A DNA stretch of 64,000 nt. Origin: Desulfosalsimonas propionicica (lineage in GTDB: Bacteria; Desulfobacterota; Desulfobacteria; Desulfobacterales; Desulfosalsimonadaceae). Shown here in pieces: positions 26,266-34,560 of the stretch. Below the pieces are notes generated by a model. That model searched no databases. It was given only the letters and a program-made list of their open reading frames with translations, and was not told the origin of the DNA. The stretch lies in contig NZ_JACDUS010000001.1 in NCBI RefSeq assembly GCF_013761005.1, forward strand, positions 372,001 through 436,000. The letters are read 5' to 3'. A program made the position numbers and the translations under genes. Position 1 is the stretch's first letter; every line of letters starts with the position of its first letter.

Positions 26266-26745
26266 TCAGACCGGGGCGATCATCTGTCCCGGGTTTTCCG
26301 GCAGATTGGTTTTTTTTAAATGATCTGTCAGCACCCGGCTTTTTTCCGCCATCTGCCGGGCGTCTGCATCATTGGTTTCATGGTCGTATCCCAGAAGATG
26401 CAAAATACCATGAATGAGCAGTTCGGTAAACCGCTCGGCCACAGGGTATCCCGCATCCACTGCCTCTTTTTCCGCGGTCTGAAGAGAGATGATCACGTCT
26501 CCGAGCAGCTCGGGCTGCACTTCCGGAAATTCCGGATCTCCCATGGGAAAGGCGATCACGTTGGTGGGTCCGGATCGTTTGAGGTATTGGCGGTTGATCT
26601 CTGCGATGTGCTCATCGTCTGTGACCACAAGGGAGAGTTCAGCTTCAGCCTTGTCCAAGGCGTTTAAGAGTTCCCGGGCGGTCGTCTGTATTTGATCCAT
26701 TGATATTTTGTAAAGAGTCTGGTTGTTTGTGATCAGAACGGCCAT
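26266..26745 (-). CDS. ybeY: YbeY endoribonuclease/rRNA maturation factor
   Basis: Metal-dependent single-strand RNase involved in 16S rRNA 3' end maturation and ribosome quality control. The zinc motif HGILHLLGYDH is present, along with the preceding LLGDVIIS strand. Start at ATG 26745 (MAVLITNN) with AAGGAA upstream; the reading frame of the preceding 7TM-HD gene overlaps it by about 100 bases. The phoH-pgpH-ybeY order is the usual conserved neighbourhood. Confidence 0.94.
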   Translation of the reverse strand: MAVLITNNQTLYKISMDQIQTTARELLNALDKAEAELSLVVTDDEHIAEINRQYLKRSGPTNVIAFPMGDPEFPEVQPELLGDVIISLQTAEKEAVDAGYPVAERFTELLIHGILHLLGYDHETNDADARQMAEKSRVLTDHLKKTNLPENPGQMIAPV

Positions 26746-29047
26746 TTTTTTCCTTTGCACTGCCTGGGGTTGGCTTTTCCGGGTAATCGATTCTGTGATG
26801 ATAGATCCCGGTCAAAATTTTCATGAAGCTTTTGGCGATATGGTGCAGGTCCTTTAATGTCAGGGGGCATTCATCGAGCTGGTTGTCTGAAAAGGTCTTG
26901 TTGATCAGCTGCTGCACCAGGCCCTGGATGCGCGAGGCAGTGGGATGTTCAACGGTTCGCGCGGCCGCCTCCACCTGGTCGGCCAGCATGACCAGCGCGG
27001 TTTCCTTGGTCTGGGGTTTGGGGCCCGGGTAGCGGAAGTTGTCAATGTTGACCGGCTGGTCTTTTTTCTGTTTTTTGGCTTTTTCGTAAAAATAGCTGAT
27101 CAGGCTGGTGCCGTGGTGCTGGCGGATGGCGTCAATGATTTCCTGGCCCAGCTTGTTTGCCCGGGCCAGTTCCACGCCGTTTTTCACGTGCGAGATCAGA
27201 ATCAGGCACGACATGGACGGGGCCAGCTTGTTGTGGATGTTTTTGCCCTCGCTCTGGTTTTCAATAAAGTGAAGGGGGTTTTTGAGCTTTCCGATATCGT
27301 GGTAGTATCCGCAAACTTTTGCCAGAAGGGGGTTGGCGCCGATCTCAGAGGCTGCTGCCTCCACCAGGGAACCCACGATAACGCTGTGGTGATAGGTGCC
27401 GGGTGCCTCTAACATCAGCCGGCGCATCAGGGGCTGATCCAGGTTGGACAGCTCCAGAAGCGTGCTGTCTGTGGTAAAGCCGAATCCCATTTCCACCAGC
27501 GGGGCCACCCCGATGGTGACAATGCTTGCGCTGATGCCGCCGATAAAGGCAAATGTCCAGTCCCAGAAAATTTCCGGCACTCCGAGGTTGAGGCTGTAGA
27601 TATTGATAATGGCCACCAGCGCCATGTTAAACAGACCCAGCTTGGCCCCTGTTTTGATCAAATCCCTGCGGTGTCGGCAGTGGCGCGACCAGTAGGCGCC
27701 CATCACGCTGTTTATCAGAAAATACAGGCTCATGAGATAGGCGTTTTCAAACAGCAGGCCCGTGAGCAGGGCCGTAACAACGGCAAGGGGAAATGCCACG
27801 GAAAAACCCATGAACTGGCAGATGATCATGGCCCCGGCCGCCAGGGGAATGCCGTAGAACATGCAGGAGGCGTTCAGGGAATATGTCATTTCCTCTGACA
27901 GGGACACGGCCAGGGAAACCGAAACCTGTGCGATCAGAAAGGCGCTGACCATGACCGCGGCCAGAAACAAAAGCCGGCCTGAGGGGTTGTGGGCTATTTC
28001 CGGGCGGTGGCGCAGATGGATGAGATAGGTGACCATCAGCAGGACAAAAATGATCAATCCGGTGCCCAGGGCCTTTCCCAGAAGTTTCTTTTTTCCCCCC
28101 TGGTGCGCTATGGCCTGGAGCTTGAGCATGTCGGTTTCTGAGATGCGCTCGCCTTCCCGCAGAATCATTTCGCCCTTCTTAATCTGGTACATGATGGGCT
28201 TGATGGATTTTTCCGCGGCATCACGCCGTTTTTCGGTCTCGCTTTTGTTTAAAGTGATATTGGGCTGCACCAGGCGCTGGGTAAAGTCCACGATCAGGTT
28301 GACGAGGTTGTATTCCATGCCCTTTAGCATGGGATCGCCGATGATGCGCACCATGGTCTTGGCCTGGTCCAGGCTGTAGAACTGCCGCAGGTTGGTAATG
28401 TGGCGCTCGTTTCCGCTTCCCACGGTTTTTAAGACAATGCCCCGGTCGTTTTCCCGCAGCAGCAGTTCCTTGTTGGACACCACCCCGTTTGTCAGCACCT
28501 CGGTGAGAATGCGGTTTATCAGCTCGGGGATTTTTGGGGAGAACTTTTCGTTGAACAGGATGCTGTATGCGCCGTTGCTGATGGAAATGCCCAGGGTTTT
28601 TTCAAATTCCTGCTTTTTCTCCCACACCTGGTTGCGCAGGTTTAGCTTCCGGGTGTTTTCCACAGCCTCTGAAACCGGCACCCCTTCCTGTTGGCCAAGG
28701 GCGGGGGGTTGTTCAAAAACCGCCCGGGGGGTGGCAAAGGCCATGTTAACGCGGTTTTTTAACTGATCGATCAGGGAAACATCATGGTCGTATACCGTAA
28801 GCACCCGGTCGCGGCTTTCCTGCTGCTTTTTGCGGGTGGCCCGCCCGTCTTCAATAAAAACGTCCCTGGCGGCCTTGATGTTTTCATCGGCAATGTCGCC
28901 AACCTGGTATGGGGTCTGGATGACAATGAGTTTGGGATAAAAAATCAGCGTGGAAACAAGGGTGGCCGCAGCCAAAATGCCAATGACGATCCAGGCCGTG
29001 AGGTTGGGTTTTTTGACTGAAATATCAGTGCGTTGGAAGATGTTCAT
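26645..29047 (-). CDS. pgpH: 7TM-HD (PgpH-type) cyclic-di-AMP phosphodiesterase family protein
   Basis: 800 residues: an N-terminal TM helix (about 18-40), a large extracytoplasmic 7TMR-HDED domain (about 50-330), about seven TM helices (about 340-520), and a cytoplasmic HD domain with HSVIVGSLVEAAASEIGANP and YYHDIGKLKNPLHFIENQ (metal-binding His and HD). Family members in Firmicutes hydrolyse c-di-AMP. In Desulfobacterota the nucleotide is less certain. Standard position between phoH and ybeY. The C-terminal tail is charged and runs into ybeY out of frame. Confidence 0.9.
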   Translation of the reverse strand: MNIFQRTDISVKKPNLTAWIVIGILAAATLVSTLIFYPKLIVIQTPYQVGDIADENIKAARDVFIEDGRATRKKQQESRDRVLTVYDHDVSLIDQLKNRVNMAFATPRAVFEQPPALGQQEGVPVSEAVENTRKLNLRNQVWEKKQEFEKTLGISISNGAYSILFNEKFSPKIPELINRILTEVLTNGVVSNKELLLRENDRGIVLKTVGSGNERHITNLRQFYSLDQAKTMVRIIGDPMLKGMEYNLVNLIVDFTQRLVQPNITLNKSETEKRRDAAEKSIKPIMYQIKKGEMILREGERISETDMLKLQAIAHQGGKKKLLGKALGTGLIIFVLLMVTYLIHLRHRPEIAHNPSGRLLFLAAVMVSAFLIAQVSVSLAVSLSEEMTYSLNASCMFYGIPLAAGAMIICQFMGFSVAFPLAVVTALLTGLLFENAYLMSLYFLINSVMGAYWSRHCRHRRDLIKTGAKLGLFNMALVAIINIYSLNLGVPEIFWDWTFAFIGGISASIVTIGVAPLVEMGFGFTTDSTLLELSNLDQPLMRRLMLEAPGTYHHSVIVGSLVEAAASEIGANPLLAKVCGYYHDIGKLKNPLHFIENQSEGKNIHNKLAPSMSCLILISHVKNGVELARANKLGQEIIDAIRQHHGTSLISYFYEKAKKQKKDQPVNIDNFRYPGPKPQTKETALVMLADQVEAAARTVEHPTASRIQGLVQQLINKTFSDNQLDECPLTLKDLHHIAKSFMKILTGIYHHRIDYPEKPTPGSAKEKNGRSDHKQPDSLQNINGSNTDDRPGTLKRLGQG

Positions 29048-29070
29048 GGGCGTCCTGGCAAGGAAGGCTG

Positions 29071-30063
29071 TTATTGCCTTTGGGTATCAGCGGTCTGGTT
29101 GTCATTGCGCTCGTAGGCGTCAATGATTTTCTGCACCAGCTTGTGGCGCACCACGTCTCGCTTGGAAAAAAACACAAATTCAATGCCGGCGATCTCCGCC
29201 AGCAACTTTTTGGCCTCTACAAGCCCGGAGGCCCGGTTCTTGGGCAGGTCGCTCTGGGTGATGTCTCCGGTGATAACGGCCTTGGAGTTAAACCCGATGC
29301 GGGTAAGAAACATCTTCATCTGCTCGGAGGTGGAATTTTGGGCTTCATCTAAGATGATAAAGGCGTCATTTAAGGTCCGGCCCCGCATAAAGGCCAGGGG
29401 AGCCACCTCGATGACCCCCTGTTCGATAAGCCCCCCGGCTTTTTCAAAGGGCATCATGTCATGCAGTGCGTCATATAAGGGCCGCAAATAGGGATTGACC
29501 TTTTCCGCCAGGTCCCCGGGCAGAAATCCCAGGGCCTCGCCGGCTTCCACTGCCGGTCGGGTGAGGATGATCCGGCTGACCTTTTTTCTGGCCAGGGCGG
29601 CCACGGCCATGGCCATGGCCAGATAGGTTTTCCCGGTTCCTGCCGGGCCGATGCCAAAGACGATGTCGTGGTTGCGCACCGCATCAATGTATTGTTTCTG
29701 AACCGGGCTCTTGGGGGTGATGGTGCGCCGGCCGGAAGTAATATACACCGTATCCAGAAAGATTTCTTTTAATTTCACGCTGCAGTCCCGGCACAGCACA
29801 TTGGCTGCGTAATCCACATCATTGGGATAGACCGGGTATCCCTCCTTTAGCAGGCCATAGAGCTGGTTTAAAATCTCGCAGGCCAGCTCGGCTGAAACAG
29901 AGTCGCCTTCCACGAGCACCCCGTTTCCCCTGGCGTGAATCTTTGCCCCGGAGGATTCGGCGATTCGTTGCAGATTGGCGTTATGGGTGCCAAACAGGCT
30001 CCGGGCCAGGGCCGGGTCTGGAAAGGTTAATTCTGTTCGGGTTTTTTCCTGGTAATTCATCAT
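29071..30063 (-). CDS. phoH: PhoH-family ATPase
   Basis: 330 residues from the ATG at 30063 (MMNYQEKTRTE). A TTG at 30072 is also open. An N-terminal KH-like RNA-binding part (about 20-90) precedes the P-loop NTPase: FGIGPAGTGKTYLAMAMAV (Walker A) and DAFIILDEAQNSTSEQMKMF (Walker B). VITGDITQSDLP is typical. The family is linked by context to YbeY and RNA metabolism; its biochemical role is not settled. First gene of the long minus-strand series. No strong ribosome site is visible. Confidence 0.92.
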   Translation of the reverse strand: MMNYQEKTRTELTFPDPALARSLFGTHNANLQRIAESSGAKIHARGNGVLVEGDSVSAELACEILNQLYGLLKEGYPVYPNDVDYAANVLCRDCSVKLKEIFLDTVYITSGRRTITPKSPVQKQYIDAVRNHDIVFGIGPAGTGKTYLAMAMAVAALARKKVSRIILTRPAVEAGEALGFLPGDLAEKVNPYLRPLYDALHDMMPFEKAGGLIEQGVIEVAPLAFMRGRTLNDAFIILDEAQNSTSEQMKMFLTRIGFNSKAVITGDITQSDLPKNRASGLVEAKKLLAEIAGIEFVFFSKRDVVRHKLVQKIIDAYERNDNQTADTQRQ

Positions 30064-30118
30064 AAGGTGCAATGCAGTGGGTAAAAAGTTTTATAGCCGG
30101 GTTGTTATTACCCGGTGC

Positions 30119-30147
30119 TGTATACAGATTTTGTATATCACGGGCAA
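30119..30147 (-). promoter_or_regulatory. Candidate promoter for the phoH series
   Basis: Reading leftward, TTGCCC (complement of 30142-30147), a 17-base spacer and TATACA (complement of 30119-30124) lie about 55 bases before the phoH start. The -35 box matches at four of six positions. Confidence 0.35.
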
Positions 30148-30322
30148 TTCATATTTTGCAATTGACAAAATAAGCCCGGTTTGCCGGGAAAACGAGCTTG
30201 ACGGTTTTTTCCCCCTCTGTTAGTCAACAAATGGGTCCTTCTGCCGTTTTTAAAGAGGCTTCCATAATAATGATCCTGCGGGCCTTGTCAACAACCCGGC
30301 CTGCCCAAAAGGAATTTTGGGG

Positions 30323-30853
30323 ATGAATCCGTTTGACATGGTCATTGTTGTCATTCTCAGTTACAGCATTATCCGGGGCGCTTTCCGGGGTGTGATCCGG
30401 GAGGTGGCGGCCATTGTGGGCGTGGTCGGGGGCTTCTATGCGGCCTTTATGCATCATGATCTCCTGGCCCCGCTGCTTTCCGGGTGGATTGAGAATCTGC
30501 ACTACATCTATATCGCCTCTTTTCTGATTCTGTTTTGCGTGTTTTTTCTGGCCGCCACCCTGGCGGGATTTTTGCTTCGTACGCTTCTTAAGCTGATGTT
30601 GCTGGGCGTTATTGACCGGGTGCTGGGGGCGGTATTCGGGGCGTTAAAGGCCGTGGTCCTGGTTTCCCTGCTGTTTTTTCTCCTGATTACCTTTCTGCCC
30701 GCCGGCGGCCGGCAAATGGTGCATGAATCGGTTATGGCCCCGCGCATTAACGCTGTTGCAGGGGGTGTGGCCCGGGTGATTCCCCGGGATGTCCGCCAGT
30801 CCGTGGCCCAAAGAATGCAGGATCTGAAAACCGAGTGGGAGAAAAACCAATAA
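30323..30853 (+). CDS. cvpA: CvpA-family membrane protein
   Basis: About 176 residues from the ATG MNPFDMVIV. Four hydrophobic helices (about 4-24, 30-48, 64-88, 108-128) and a GVIDRVLGAVFGALKAVVLV segment are typical of CvpA, named for colicin V production in E. coli and linked more recently to envelope stress and bile tolerance. AAAGGAA lies upstream. Divergent from phoH, it ends ten bases from the convergent Nudix gene. Confidence 0.85.
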   Translation: MNPFDMVIVVILSYSIIRGAFRGVIREVAAIVGVVGGFYAAFMHHDLLAPLLSGWIENLHYIYIASFLILFCVFFLAATLAGFLLRTLLKLMLLGVIDRVLGAVFGALKAVVLVSLLFFLLITFLPAGGRQMVHESVMAPRINAVAGGVARVIPRDVRQSVAQRMQDLKTEWEKNQ

Positions 30854-30862
30854 GGCCCGCAA

Positions 30863-31393
30863 TTACGGACTGTATGCGGGATTTGGGTTGTTTTGCCGGT
30901 AGCCGGCATAATAGATCCGGATCAGGGACCGGTGGCTGTTAAATGCGATTTCCGGCAGCCGGTCTTTGTCAAACCAGGCGGCATCATCTGCGTCATCTCC
31001 GGCCCGAGCGGTTCCGGAAAAGCTTCTGACCAAAAAGCCGATCATCAGGATGGCTTTGTAGAACCGGCCCTCGTTTGTGAGCACCCCCAGAAGCATGTCA
31101 ATTTTCCCGGAAATGCCGGTTTCCTCGCGCAGTTCCCGCAGTGCGCCTTGCTCCGGGCTCTCCCCGGTTTCCAGAAACCCGCCTGGCAGGCACCACCAGC
31201 CGGTTTTGGGCTCTATGTTGCGTTTTACCAGCAGAATCCGGTCGTATTCGTCTGCCACCACCACGCTGGTGGCCGGAACCGGGTTTTCATACACGGGAAG
31301 GGCGCATGCGCTGCAGTACTGCCGCATGCGCCCTTCGGTAAATTTTTCTGTGAGCCCCAGTCCGCAGTAAGGGCAGAAATTTTTTTCTTTCAT
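30863..31393 (-). CDS. Nudix hydrolase with N-terminal zinc ribbon
   Basis: 176 residues. An N-terminal zinc ribbon (FCPYCGLGL with a later YCSACALPVY) and a Nudix domain with the box GGFLETGESPEQGALRELRE-ETG (about 70-93). The zinc ribbon resembles NudC/NADH pyrophosphatase, but the NudC SQPWPFPxS motif is absent, so the substrate (NADH, ADP-ribose or another nucleoside diphosphate) is open. It starts three bases after the class II aldolase stop, so the two are likely one transcript. Confidence 0.88.
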   Translation of the reverse strand: MKEKNFCPYCGLGLTEKFTEGRMRQYCSACALPVYENPVPATSVVVADEYDRILLVKRNIEPKTGWWCLPGGFLETGESPEQGALRELREETGISGKIDMLLGVLTNEGRFYKAILMIGFLVRSFSGTARAGDDADDAAWFDKDRLPEIAFNSHRSLIRIYYAGYRQNNPNPAYSP

Positions 31394-31396
31394 GGA

Positions 31397-32671
31397 TCAG
31401 TCTTCAAAATTGCCGGCTTCGCCCCGGTCGCGTTCAATTGCCGCACCCCGGTCCCGGATCCGGCTTTCGCTCCAGTTTTCCGGATCTTCCAGGCGCTGTG
31501 CCTTGGGTCCCGGGTCGTGGGAGCCGGCTGCAAGGATTTCTTCAACCGCAATGGGCGCTGTATCCTTGCAGTTTAAAACGTTGACCAGCATGTTGTAGAC
31601 AAACTGCTCCACCCGCTCGGCCATTCGCAGGCGCACTTTTCTGGGCTGGGCCAGCAGCCGGCTTTCAAACGGGAGGTTGATTTTTTTGAAATCACCCTTT
31701 TTCAAACCCTTGGATTCGGCGTAGGCGGTCATTTCCTTCCACATGTCCTCGGTGACGCCCTGGTTTTCAACCTTGACAAAGTTGCCGTTGTCATCGAGCT
31801 TTGCATTGCCGTAATCGTTGACCTCCAGGCCCCAGGAAATCATCTGCAGGGCAGTGGCCACATTGGCCTTGGTGGTGCGCGTCTGCCCGGCGATTTTTCG
31901 CAGCCGGTCCGAGGAGTTTCCGGAAGTGCCGTGCTGGGCCCCCGAAACCTTGTACGGGGCAAGGGCATCGTGGATCCTGGCGGTGAGCTCTATCTGGATG
32001 CCTTCGGATGCCGCCTCAATGCCGTGGGTGGTGCCGTTGTTCAAAGCGATCCAGTCCGGAAACACGTCATGGGCGTTTAGTCCCTGGATCAAAAACAGGG
32101 CTTCCTCGGGGGTGGACAGACCGGTTTTTCCTTTTATTTCGCCCACTTCTGTTTCATGGCCCGCCCATTTGGGCACATAGGGCCACAGTTGAAGGCTGGA
32201 AAGCAGGTTTTCCTCATCCGGCAGGTGGGATGCGTCGAGGGCAATGGAGGTCATGCCCGCGTCAAATACACTGGGTATTTCGGTCCTGGCGGCTTCCACG
32301 TCTTCGGGGCCTTTGATGCCGTAATGGTCGGCATGCACGGCCACGGGCACGGTGATTCCCATTTCATTGCAAAGATTGTCCACTATCCGGGCAATGTTCC
32401 AGAAATTCACCCCGCAATAGTTGCTCTCAGACTTGGCAATCTCGATGATAATGGCGGCATTGGCCCGCTGGGCCGCCATGAGTGCCCCCCGGATGACAAA
32501 GTAGTTTCTTCCGTTGGCGGCCATGGCAATGGCTTTGCCCTTTTTGAGCATAGCCCGGTCGATGAACTTGCCGCTGACAATCAGGGCCCTGGAATTGGGA
32601 AACAGTTCCACCACGTTGGGCGGCCGTCCGACCTGCAATGCCTGCGCAAAAGCGTCCTGGTAGTTTTTCAT
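31397..32671 (-). CDS. Class II (zinc) fructose-bisphosphate aldolase-family protein
   Basis: 424 residues. AIIIEIAKSESNYCG, VPVAVHADHYG (zinc-ligand His), ALDASHLPDEENLL and VSGAQHGTSGNSSDRLRKI match the long class II aldolase branch. It would cleave or form fructose 1,6-bisphosphate in the cytoplasm, though the family also includes tagatose and other aldolases. The C-terminal extension (about 380-424) is charged. GGGAGA lies upstream of the ATG. It is followed by a Nudix gene. Confidence 0.85.
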   Translation of the reverse strand: MKNYQDAFAQALQVGRPPNVVELFPNSRALIVSGKFIDRAMLKKGKAIAMAANGRNYFVIRGALMAAQRANAAIIIEIAKSESNYCGVNFWNIARIVDNLCNEMGITVPVAVHADHYGIKGPEDVEAARTEIPSVFDAGMTSIALDASHLPDEENLLSSLQLWPYVPKWAGHETEVGEIKGKTGLSTPEEALFLIQGLNAHDVFPDWIALNNGTTHGIEAASEGIQIELTARIHDALAPYKVSGAQHGTSGNSSDRLRKIAGQTRTTKANVATALQMISWGLEVNDYGNAKLDDNGNFVKVENQGVTEDMWKEMTAYAESKGLKKGDFKKINLPFESRLLAQPRKVRLRMAERVEQFVYNMLVNVLNCKDTAPIAVEEILAAGSHDPGPKAQRLEDPENWSESRIRDRGAAIERDRGEAGNFED

Positions 32672-32757
32672 TGGTATATCTCCCTTCTTATGGTCGCAAA
32701 TAGGCTTTCCTATGCATCATTATTAACACGAAGCATGCCGGACGCACGCACAAAAAA

Positions 32758-33033
32758 TTATCTTTCAGAATCCGGGTGTTTGCTGTTTTGACCCTCCTGC
32801 CGGATCTGCTCCAGGATTTCAAGAATGGGGCCGTGCTGCGGCTCCGGGGCAAACACTTCCCCCCAGCCCTTCTGCATTTGGAACAAACCGTCATAGGCCG
32901 TGTCATGATGAGAGCGCATGCAGTGAGGGATTTGGCGTTCTCTGAGAATCGATTCAAGCAGCTGGGCCTCAAACGGGTTTTCCAAAGCGGAGACATGTTT
33001 GTATTCGGCATGTCGGGGGTCTTGCGCGTCCAT
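32758..33033 (-). CDS. Small DUF2007-like protein
   Basis: 91 residues from the ATG at 33033 (MDAQDPRHAE), with GGAAG five bases upstream; the frame continues open to 33096. The KHVSALENPFEAQLLESILR opening and the later VFAPEPQHGPILEILEQI segment recall DUF2007 ('putative signal transducing protein'), a small ferredoxin-like fold of unknown function. No signal peptide or TM. Divergent from the response-regulator gene. Confidence 0.6.
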   Translation of the reverse strand: MDAQDPRHAEYKHVSALENPFEAQLLESILRERQIPHCMRSHHDTAYDGLFQMQKGWGEVFAPEPQHGPILEILEQIRQEGQNSKHPDSER

Positions 33034-33153
33034 GGCTGCTTCCGTTGTATTTCCGTTGAAATCCGGGAGTTGAATATGGTATAAGCTTTTTTGCACTGAT
33101 TTTATTATAAGGGCCCGGTATTTTTGCTGTCAATACATATATTGGATGGGGTC

Positions 33154-34347
33154 ATGGATAAGGTTTTGATTGTCGACGGAGACGAGGCCTTTTTGGAGCA
33201 GACAAAAGCCGGTCTGGAAAAGGTTCGGCAGTTTGAGGTGCTCACCGCGGCTGACGGCCGTCAGGCGCTTTCTCTCCTGTCAAAGCAGCCGGTTTCCGTG
33301 CTGGCCGCAGACATTGAAACCCCTAGCCTGGATGCTTTGGAACTGCTTTCCTACATGTCCATCAATCATACCCGGACCCCCTGCATTGTCATGACCGACC
33401 GGGGAAAACCCTGGTTTAAAAAGCGCATCAGCCAGCAGTCCTTTCTCTATCACCTGGAAAAGCCGTTCCAGGTGGGATCGCTGGTGTCGGCCATTTTTGT
33501 GGGGTTAAATCTGCGCGATGAAGGCGCCGGCGCCCAGGGCATGAACATGGCAACGCTTCTGCCCCTGCTGGAACTGCAGCAGAAAACCTGCCGCATGAAG
33601 GTCAAGGCCGCAGGCAAGCGTATGGGGTTTTTGTATTTTGAAAACGGTGAGATCATCGATGCCCACTGCGGGGATTTGTCGGTGCAGGAGGCCGCCGGCC
33701 AGATCGCATCCTGGAACCGGATTTCCTTTTCCTTTTCAGACCTGCCCCGGCGCCGCACCCGCAGAAGGGTCAAGACCAAGCTCATGGATTTTGCCGACGC
33801 CACCTGGAGCACCTCTGCAAAACCCGCTGATCCCTTGCCGGCTTCCGAGGCCTGGGGCGACGGGGAGAAAGCCCGCACCTTTGAAGAGGATTTCGAAGTC
33901 ATCGAGCTTGTGGAGGAAATCGAGCCGGATCAGCAGGAGCCGGAGCCCGGGCCTGGCGATGAGGCCGAGGTGGCCCAGAATTGCCGGGAGGTGGTAAAAC
34001 AGATTGCCTCCATTCTGGAGCAGTCCGAAGAAACCCGGGATTTTAAAATTATCGCGGTGGTCGACAGCCGTCTGGCCTTTCAGGCCCTTCAATACGAGGG
34101 AACAAAAAAACCCGACACCCGCGCCCTGACCCAAAAGCTGGCTCCTTTTTTCAACACTTCCGCGCCCGCAGCCAAAAGTGCGGGCCTGGGCCCGGTTTCC
34201 GGGCTGACCCTTCACGGGGAAAACGGTGTTCTGGTGCTTCAGGAATTGGCAGTGGAGCCCGGTCAGAGCCCGCTGTGGTCCCTGGTGCTCTGCGGCCCCC
34301 GGTGCAACTGGTATTTTGTCAAAACCTGTCTGGAATCGCTGATTTAA
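33154..34347 (+). CDS. Response-regulator receiver with DUF4388-type domain
   Basis: 397 residues from ATG 33154 (MDKVLIVDGDEAF), preceded by GGATGGGG. Residues 1-120 form a CheY-like receiver with acidic residues near 8-11, phosphoacceptor Asp53 and Lys103. A DUF4388/PATAN-like domain (about 135-220, with MGFLYFENGEIIDAHCGDL) follows. After an acidic linker there is a C-terminal domain of about 120 residues resembling roadblock/LC7-type folds. Such proteins occur in gliding, polarity and stress signalling in deltaproteobacteria. The cognate kinase is not nearby. Confidence 0.75.
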   Translation: MDKVLIVDGDEAFLEQTKAGLEKVRQFEVLTAADGRQALSLLSKQPVSVLAADIETPSLDALELLSYMSINHTRTPCIVMTDRGKPWFKKRISQQSFLYHLEKPFQVGSLVSAIFVGLNLRDEGAGAQGMNMATLLPLLELQQKTCRMKVKAAGKRMGFLYFENGEIIDAHCGDLSVQEAAGQIASWNRISFSFSDLPRRRTRRRVKTKLMDFADATWSTSAKPADPLPASEAWGDGEKARTFEEDFEVIELVEEIEPDQQEPEPGPGDEAEVAQNCREVVKQIASILEQSEETRDFKIIAVVDSRLAFQALQYEGTKKPDTRALTQKLAPFFNTSAPAAKSAGLGPVSGLTLHGENGVLVLQELAVEPGQSPLWSLVLCGPRCNWYFVKTCLESLI

Positions 34348-34352
34348 CTTTT

Positions 34353-34477
34353 GATGGCGCCATAAAAAGTCCAATATCTGCGTTACGCGCAATTTCTCAG
34401 AATTTCACGTACGGATAACTACGCTGCATTCTTCGAAATTGCGCAAGCCTTGATCTTGAACTTTTTATGGCGCCATC
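34353..34477. repeat. 125-bp dispersed palindromic repeat, copy 2
   Basis: Same unit as 8195-8319, identical length, with a few substitutions (for example GATGGCGCCATAAAAAGTCC at the left end). It begins six bases after the stop of the response-regulator gene and lies before the convergent molybdopterin gene, so it could serve as a bidirectional terminator-like structure. Confidence 0.85.
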
Positions 34478-34560
34478 TGAAATCAGACTTCCTTCCTGCA
34501 AAAACAGCGAACACGGTAAAAAGCTTTTTACGGTGCTTTGCCTAAACTGAGCGTTTCCTT